NCBI RefSeq assembly: GCF_000368045.1
Contig: NZ_KB849234.1
Coordinates: 144,204-208,203, forward strand
Direction of reading: 5' to 3'
Source of the DNA: Acinetobacter johnsonii CIP 64.6
GTDB taxonomy: Bacteria; Pseudomonadota; Gammaproteobacteria; Pseudomonadales; Moraxellaceae
DNA: 64,000 bases
Shown here one piece after another: positions 58,903 through 64,000 of this stretch. How positions within the stretch are numbered: position 1 is the stretch's first letter; the number at the start of each line of letters is the position of its first letter. Made by a program: the position numbers and the translations under genes. The notes below the pieces were generated by a model. That model was not told the DNA's origin, did not search any database, and was given only the letters and a program-made list of their open reading frames with translations.

Positions 58903-60021
58903 ATGAAAGTAGGTCTGGTCGGTTGGCGCGGGATGGTTGGTTCCGTCCTTATGCAACGTATGGTTGAAGAGAATGATTTTGCTCATTTTGAGCCATTTTA
59001 TTTCTCTACCAGTAATGCAGGCGGTGAAGCGCCTGCGTTTGGCGGTAAAACTGCCCCAGCACTTATGGATGCATCAGACATTAACAGTCTGAAGCAAATG
59101 GATGTCATTATTACCTGCCAAGGTGGCGACTATACCTCAGAAGTTTTCCCGAAGCTCAAAGCAGAAAACTGGACAGGCTATTGGATTGATGCGGCATCTA
59201 CACTTCGTATGGAAGATGAAGCCATTATCGTGCTTGACCCTGTCAACATGAACGTGATTAAAGATGGTTTAGTGAATGGCACCAAAACATTCGTGGGCGG
59301 TAACTGTACAGTTTCACTGATGCTGATGGGCTTAGGTGGTTTATTCCAAAACAATTTAGTGGAATGGGCAACCTCGATGACTTATCAAGCAGCATCGGGT
59401 GCTGGTGCGCAAAATATGCGTGAACTCATCTCTGGTATGGGCTATTTGTACAACAACACCAAAGATTTGTTAGATGACCCACGCTCTCCAATTCTAGATA
59501 TCGACTCTAAAATTGCGGAATTACAACGTGGCGAAGGTTTCCCTTCAGCAAACTTTGGCGTGCCATTAGCAGGCTCACTCATTCCTTATATCGACAAACA
59601 ATTAGACAGCGGTCAGTCGAAAGAAGAATGGAAAGGTCAAGTTGAAACCAACAAGATCTTGGGCAACCAGCAAATCGTTCCGATTGACGGTCATTGTGTG
59701 CGTATTGGTGCGATGCGTTGTCACTCTCAAGCTTTAACATTAAAGCTGAAGAAAGACGTGCCTCTCGATGAAATCGAAGATATGTTACGTAGCGCAAACC
59801 AATGGGCAAAAGTGGTTCCAAATACCCGTGAAGCGTCTATGACGGACTTAACACCTGTGGCTGTAACAGGCACATTAACAGTTCCTGTTGGTCGTCTACG
59901 CAAATTGAATATGGGCAAAGAGTACTTAGGTGCTTTCACTGTCGGTGATCAATTGCTTTGGGGTGCTGCGGAACCCTTACGTCGTATGCTCCGTATCCTG
60001 ATTGACTACAAAAATACTTAA
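58903..60021 (+). CDS. asd: Aspartate-semialdehyde dehydrogenase
   Basis: Asd makes aspartate semialdehyde, the branch point to lysine/diaminopimelate, methionine and threonine. The 372-residue product starts MKVGLVGWRGMVGSVLMQRM (NADP-binding), with the catalytic cysteine in GGNCTVSLML and histidine in DGHCVRIGAMRCHSQA. ATG 58903 follows GAGG; the longer frame to 58834 adds 23 residues unrelated to the family. It is followed by a terminator and fimV, the order also found in Pseudomonas. Confidence 0.96.
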   Translation: MKVGLVGWRGMVGSVLMQRMVEENDFAHFEPFYFSTSNAGGEAPAFGGKTAPALMDASDINSLKQMDVIITCQGGDYTSEVFPKLKAENWTGYWIDAASTLRMEDEAIIVLDPVNMNVIKDGLVNGTKTFVGGNCTVSLMLMGLGGLFQNNLVEWATSMTYQAASGAGAQNMRELISGMGYLYNNTKDLLDDPRSPILDIDSKIAELQRGEGFPSANFGVPLAGSLIPYIDKQLDSGQSKEEWKGQVETNKILGNQQIVPIDGHCVRIGAMRCHSQALTLKLKKDVPLDEIEDMLRSANQWAKVVPNTREASMTDLTPVAVTGTLTVPVGRLRKLNMGKEYLGAFTVGDQLLWGAAEPLRRMLRILIDYKNT

Positions 60022-60042
60022 GCATTTACCCGCTAAAGTATT

Positions 60043-60074
60043 AAGCCGATCACACTTGATCGGCTTTTTTTTTG
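60043..60074 (+). terminator. Terminator of asd
   Basis: AAGCCGATCA-CACT-TGATCGGCTT followed by a run of T. Confidence 0.92.
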
Positions 60075-60163
60075 TAACCTCAATGTTAACGTTTTACAAA
60101 TAACACACAACTCGCTAATCTATAATTTTCGCTTTGCGATCTGTGACCGAGCTAAAGATTAAG

Positions 60164-61531
60164 ATGACCGTAAATAACAAATTAAAGATAGCCATTTTAG
60201 CCATTATTGCTTCGCAAAATGTGAATGCGATCACTGTTGATCCTATTCAAATTCAATCTGCACCTGGGGAACTGTTGTATGCAGAATTGAACTTTCACGA
60301 TGCCGATCCGAATGCTCCGATTCAAGCCAGTCTAGCCAGCGCAGAAGATTTAATGTCTCTTGGTGTCATGCATCAGCCGCCCAGTAATCTGAACTTTTTT
60401 ACCCGTCGTACCAGCGCCAGTACAGGTGTGATTACGATTACTTCTTCACGCCCTTTAACTGAAGCGGAACTGAACATTGTCGTCAAAATCAAAGAAGGCA
60501 ATGCGGCACGGCTACAACATATTAAAACAGCCAATAAACGCTCGGCAGCACTTCAAGCCCGTACGAATAATAATGAAAAAGCCTTAAAACCGGTGGTGAT
60601 TGTCAACGAAAAAGATATTGCGCTGAACTTACCTGTTAGCACACAATTCAATAGCTTAAAAACAACAGCTGCGCCGACGACAAACACGACACCACTCAAA
60701 CTCAATAACCATACCCCACCAAGCATGAGTGCGACCGCTATTACAGCGCCAACGCAAGTTATTTCAGTAGCGTCTACACAAATTGCAGCAGCTGCTCAAA
60801 CATCAACTCCACGTGCTGAACCGATTACTCAAGCGAAAAAATCGGCAGATCCGTTAGTGCAAAAGTATGCCGATTCAGTTCAAAAATCAGATGCACCCAT
60901 TTCTGCACAGGCCAGCCCACAAACTAGTCCATCGACAGCAAAAACAGCACCTGCTGCCCCTGCAACTACTGCACGCCAAGCCGCACCTCAAAGTGCCCAT
61001 GTAGTTCGGTCGAATGAATCTCTATGGGGCATTGCATCGCGTATTGCTGCTGAAGAAAACCGTCCTGTCGGTGAAGTCATGCAACAAATTAAAGCCAAGA
61101 ATGAACATGCCTTTATTCAAGGGGACGTAAACCGCTTACGTCGTGGTGCTAACCTCAATTTAACGGGTCTACAAACAGCAAAATCAGAACAAAAAGTCTC
61201 CGTTTCATCACTTCCAAAACAAAGTTCACAGCAATCCGGCAAGGCGAAATACCGCCTCAATCAAGCCGAGATGAGTTTGGTTGCAGAGAAAGAGCAAGAT
61301 TCAAGCCACGGTTCTGCCAAGAAGTCGACAGAAAAGAATCAAACATCAAACGAGTTGTCATTAAAAGTTATGACATCCCGTGAAAAAACCGTTAAATTAC
61401 AGAGAAACGTAACACAATTAGAAGTGGCACTTAATCAGAAAGATCAGAGAATTCAATTACTAAACGCTCGTCTTGCACAATTGCAACAACAATTGAAAGC
61501 ACAACAAACTGAGAAAAAGCCAACACACTAA
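60164..61531 (+). CDS. fimV: FimV/HubP-type polar protein, periplasmic N-terminal part
   Basis: FimV organises the cell pole, type IV pili and twitching. The 455-residue product has a signal peptide (to NVNA near residue 22) and the FimV N-terminal domain (VDPIQIQSAPGELLYAELNFHDADP; about 25-115). A disordered linker leads to a LysM-like peptidoglycan-binding segment (about 285-340, VVRSNESLWGIASRIAAEE) and a C-terminal coiled coil. It lacks the membrane span and cytoplasmic tail of Pseudomonas FimV, which are encoded by the next gene. ATG 60164 was chosen over TTG 60134. Confidence 0.88.
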   Translation: MTVNNKLKIAILAIIASQNVNAITVDPIQIQSAPGELLYAELNFHDADPNAPIQASLASAEDLMSLGVMHQPPSNLNFFTRRTSASTGVITITSSRPLTEAELNIVVKIKEGNAARLQHIKTANKRSAALQARTNNNEKALKPVVIVNEKDIALNLPVSTQFNSLKTTAAPTTNTTPLKLNNHTPPSMSATAITAPTQVISVASTQIAAAAQTSTPRAEPITQAKKSADPLVQKYADSVQKSDAPISAQASPQTSPSTAKTAPAAPATTARQAAPQSAHVVRSNESLWGIASRIAAEENRPVGEVMQQIKAKNEHAFIQGDVNRLRRGANLNLTGLQTAKSEQKVSVSSLPKQSSQQSGKAKYRLNQAEMSLVAEKEQDSSHGSAKKSTEKNQTSNELSLKVMTSREKTVKLQRNVTQLEVALNQKDQRIQLLNARLAQLQQQLKAQQTEKKPTH

Positions 61532-61560
61532 AGTGTTATTTTGATTATTTGATTTTGGAT

Positions 61561-61582
61561 GAACTTGCACAAAGACAAGTTC
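61561..61582 (+). other. Hairpin before the fimV C-terminal gene
   Basis: GAACTTG-CACAAAGA-CAAGTTC lies just upstream of the ribosome binding site AAGGGG of the second fimV gene. Without a T run it is more likely to affect translation or RNA stability than to end transcription. Confidence 0.4.
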
Positions 61583-61596
61583 AAAAGGGGTAAAAC

Positions 61597-62901
61597 ATGC
61601 TTATTTATGTGATTCCATTTATCTTACTATTGGTTGTTGCCATAGTCTTAAAAAAGCGTGAGGCGAGTAAAGAAGCAGAACCAAAAACTCAAAAAGCGGT
61701 TGTTGCAAAAAACAAAGCCAAAAAAACCAGTTCGTCTAAAAAATCCCCGCAACAAACTCAAGTCGTTGAAGATGTTGTTGCTAAAAAAGCCACGACACCA
61801 CTCGCCACAGATCTACGTAATAGAATTGAAGGTCAAATTCGCGACCGCAATTTCTTCTCAGCTGAAGCACAAATCAACCAAGCCCTAAATAAAGACAATT
61901 CACAACACGAATTATATTTACTGCTGCTCGATATTCACTTGCTCCAAAAAGATGAGTTTGCCATTAGCCAATTGCTGAATCATTTACGTTCTTTAGAACT
62001 GGATGATATTTTGGCGCAAGCAGAAGCCAAAAAATCGGATTACGACCAATTACATCAAAATAGCCGTGACACGATTGAGTTTAAACCAACTGAAATTACG
62101 CCATCTGCACCAAAACCTGTAGAAGCAACCAATACTGCGGACTTTGATGCCCTGATGTCATCAAATAATCCTGCGCCCGCTCCTGTGCAGGCTTCTGTTG
62201 TTGAACCGGTTCAAGACATTAAACCGCTTGATTTTGATACCTCAGCATTTACCACCACAACAACAGCTCAACCTGAACCGAGCATCGAAGTTCAAAGCTT
62301 AGATTTTGATATTTCTAGTTTAAATACGCCAACGGCAGAACCAGCCAAACCTGCTGAAGAACTTAAACCGCTCGATTTCGGTTCACTCTCTTTAGAAAGC
62401 ACGCCGGCTCAACCAGCAGAAACTGCTGCAGCCGACATCCAACCTTTAGATTTTTCGTTCAATCTCGACACAGCGCCTACAACAGCGCCAGAAGCAGAAA
62501 CTTCGCCGGCTGCTGTAGATGAGCGTCCTGAATTTACATTTGATTTTTCAAGCGAATCCACAGCTGAAGCAGTAAAAGACATCCCTGCTTTTTCTTTTGA
62601 TACGGTTAGCTCAAGTGAAGCGATAGTAGAAGAAACACCAGCAGTTGTTACGCCAAGCCTCAGTTTTAGTCTAGAGTCTACTGCACCTGCCAATACGGTG
62701 GATCAAAGCGATCCTCTGGTACAGTCTTTCCCTCAACTGAACGAAGTCAATGAAATACACTTAAACATTGAATTGGCTGAACAATACATTCAACTCGGCG
62801 CTTTCGAAGCTGCACGTGAAATTTTGGTTGAACAAGAACCAAGTTACTCTACGGAACAACGTCAGCAAGTAGAACAGTTACTGAGTCGCATAGCATACTA
62901 A
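61597..62901 (+). CDS. FimV C-terminal-like cytoplasmic protein (split FimV)
   Basis: The 434-residue product has an N-terminal membrane helix (about 2-19), a lysine-rich segment and a TPR-like helical part (about 72-145, RNFFSAEAQINQALNKDNSQHELYLLLLDIH). A long acidic linker follows, with repeated PLDF-type units (IKPLDFD, VQSLDFD, LKPLDFG, IQPLDFS). It ends in the FimV C-terminal motif (about 388-430, NIELAEQYIQLGAFEAAREILVEQ). Together with the preceding gene it accounts for the parts of a single-chain FimV. Confidence 0.85.
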   Translation: MLIYVIPFILLLVVAIVLKKREASKEAEPKTQKAVVAKNKAKKTSSSKKSPQQTQVVEDVVAKKATTPLATDLRNRIEGQIRDRNFFSAEAQINQALNKDNSQHELYLLLLDIHLLQKDEFAISQLLNHLRSLELDDILAQAEAKKSDYDQLHQNSRDTIEFKPTEITPSAPKPVEATNTADFDALMSSNNPAPAPVQASVVEPVQDIKPLDFDTSAFTTTTTAQPEPSIEVQSLDFDISSLNTPTAEPAKPAEELKPLDFGSLSLESTPAQPAETAAADIQPLDFSFNLDTAPTTAPEAETSPAAVDERPEFTFDFSSESTAEAVKDIPAFSFDTVSSSEAIVEETPAVVTPSLSFSLESTAPANTVDQSDPLVQSFPQLNEVNEIHLNIELAEQYIQLGAFEAAREILVEQEPSYSTEQRQQVEQLLSRIAY

Positions 62902-62920
62902 GCCATTTCGTTTTAAACTA

Positions 62921-62948
62921 AAGCAGTCATCACCGACTGCTTTTTTTA
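62921..62948 (+). terminator. Terminator of fimV genes
   Basis: AAGCAGTC-ATCACC-GACTGCTT followed by T, ending 3 bp before the asparaginase ATG. Confidence 0.9.
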
Positions 62949-62950
62949 TA

Positions 62951-63919
62951 ATGAAAAAAATTGCGCTTATCTATATGGGTGGAACCTTTGGCTGTATTGG
63001 CGAACCCTTACAACCAATGCCTGCCGAAGACTTTATTCCCAAGCTCACACATGTCTTGCCGATTCATCTCGACATTGAATGTTTTATTGCACCCGTCATT
63101 AAAGACAGTAGCGCCTGTACGGCTGCAGACTGGTTATTGCTGATTCAGCAGATTCAACAATTACAACTGCAACAATTCCAGCATTTTGTCGTGATTCATG
63201 GCACAGATACCTTAAGCTATGCCAGTGCTGTCGCCGCACACTTTATCGCAGACTCCGCACGTGTGGTTTTCACGGGTAGCCAATATCCATTGCTGAATGT
63301 ACAAGGTACAGATACGCGTGAATTTAGCGATGCGATTAGTAATTTGAATTTTGCCTTAGATGCGGTGATGAAACATCCTGTCGGAGTGTATCTGGCTTTT
63401 CATCAACAGGTATTGCATGCGCAAACCGCGTTAAAACGACATACCACAGAACTGGATGCTTTTACAGGCGTCATGGCTGAACAGCCGATTCCACATAGCT
63501 TAAAAACACACATAGTACAAACAGGTGATGTAGAACAATCCCACCAGTTCAATTGCCTCAATCTGATGATGCAACCTGTTGCCTTAGCGCAACAATTGCA
63601 GAATTTGAAAAACCTGCTTACAGCCCCACCACATTTCCTCATTTTGCAAGGTTTTGGAACGGGTAATTTAGCTGTGAATGCCGAGTTGATAGCACTTTTC
63701 GATGAATTTTACGCACAAGGCTGTGTTGTTATCTTAAGCACCCAAGTTCCTTTCGGCCGTACTGATCAGCGCTATGCAGTTGCCGCGTGGACAACTCAGG
63801 CCAAAATAATTGTTAGTGATTGCCTCGGGCATGCAGATCTGTATGCCAAAGCCCTCAAAATGTATTTACAATACCCCAGCGCTGAAGCACGCTTCAGCCA
63901 TTGGCATGATTTGGGTTAA
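62951..63919 (+). CDS. ansA: Type I (cytoplasmic) L-asparaginase
   Basis: The enzyme hydrolyses asparagine to aspartate and ammonia. The 322-residue product shows the catalytic threonine T12 in YMGGTFGC and the second motif VVIHGTDTLSYASA, followed by VVFTGSQYPLL and ILQGFGTGN. There is no signal peptide, so it is the cytoplasmic type. The ATG lies directly behind the T run of a terminator, and no Shine-Dalgarno is visible; the message may be leaderless or the real promoter weak. It precedes truA by 12 bp. Confidence 0.9.
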   Translation: MKKIALIYMGGTFGCIGEPLQPMPAEDFIPKLTHVLPIHLDIECFIAPVIKDSSACTAADWLLLIQQIQQLQLQQFQHFVVIHGTDTLSYASAVAAHFIADSARVVFTGSQYPLLNVQGTDTREFSDAISNLNFALDAVMKHPVGVYLAFHQQVLHAQTALKRHTTELDAFTGVMAEQPIPHSLKTHIVQTGDVEQSHQFNCLNLMMQPVALAQQLQNLKNLLTAPPHFLILQGFGTGNLAVNAELIALFDEFYAQGCVVILSTQVPFGRTDQRYAVAAWTTQAKIIVSDCLGHADLYAKALKMYLQYPSAEARFSHWHDLG

Positions 63920-63931
63920 TTTGAGGTACAT

Positions 63932-64000
63932 ATGCAACGTTTTGCAATCGGCATTGAGTTTTGTGGAACACACTATCGTGGTTGGCAAACCCAACAAACA
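63932..64000 (+). CDS. truA: tRNA pseudouridine(38-40) synthase TruA, 5' end only
   Basis: The first 23 codons are present. MQRFAIGIEFCGTHYRGWQT is the usual TruA start with the GxxYxGWQ motif. TGAGGT lies 6 bases upstream of ATG. The asd-fimV-truA order agrees with Pseudomonas. The rest of the gene, including the catalytic aspartate, is outside the window. Confidence 0.9.
   Translation, partial: MQRFAIGIEFCGTHYRGWQTQQT

Noticed and set aside
1..64000. CRISPR arrays, prophage, rRNA or tRNA genes
   Set aside because: No regularly spaced repeats, phage gene runs or recognisable RNA gene sequences were seen on reading through the window; a covariance-model scan was not possible.

Overview
The window is chromosomal DNA from a gammaproteobacterium, almost certainly an Acinetobacter. 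Three things point there. It is AT-rich. It carries an intact 1180-bp ISAba1-type element with its 9-bp target duplication. It also has genus-typical neighbourhoods: clpX-clpP-tig next to piuA-piuC, metX-metW, lgt/thyA/folA, and asd-fimV-truA. Most of it is dense core genome with no prophage, CRISPR array, rRNA or tRNA that I can see. I cannot fix the species.

Left part (1-14080): a Pho-box-controlled 28-residue membrane microprotein, class I fumarase, two small envelope proteins, the proteostasis block clpX-clpP-tig (minus strand), then an iron-uptake block (FepA-type receptor, PiuA-type receptor, PiuC dioxygenase, FMN-dependent 2-hydroxyacid oxidase) with Fur-box-like sites. The exbD/exbB/tonB operon at 32.4-34.2 kb would energise both receptors. 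An IS5-family element with a nonsense-interrupted transposase sits at 14136-14993.

Middle part (15-31 kb): leuA; metX-metW with a Sel1 lipoprotein-sized periplasmic protein overlapping end to start; rdgB; an AEC transporter; tatABC followed by a Tat-exported PhoX-type phosphatase with a Pho-box promoter; an NRDE protein; lgt; a tandem pair of paralogous four-helix membrane proteins; a Cys-His amidase-like protein; thyA, folA, a DUF4105 protein, a META-domain lipoprotein and msrA.

Right part (32-64 kb): tonB-exbB-exbD, purU, a divergent TetR/aldehyde dehydrogenase pair with a palindromic operator candidate, rpmB-rpmG, a CPA2 antiporter, small conserved genes, an ASCH pseudogene, an RRM protein, a UvrD-like helicase, glycerate kinase with ISAba1 48 bp upstream in the orientation that places its known outward promoter over the gene, an AhpD-like protein, an HdeD-like protein behind three perfect DnaA boxes, a membrane-anchored HExxH peptidase, a Nudix enzyme, topA, an unrecognised LDLEN-motif protein, slyX, uup, a Gly/His-rich lipoprotein, an LpxL-type acyltransferase, an EEP-family protein, asd, fimV split into two genes, a type I asparaginase and the 5' end of truA.

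The points most worth following up are the Pho-regulated microprotein at the left edge, the ISAba1 promoter facing glycerate kinase, the DnaA-box cluster, the matching Pho-box promoter before the Tat-exported phosphatase, and the unrecognised LDLEN protein. Several start codons were moved downstream of the longest open frame, because upstream codons overlap Fur boxes, terminators or Shine-Dalgarno sequences.
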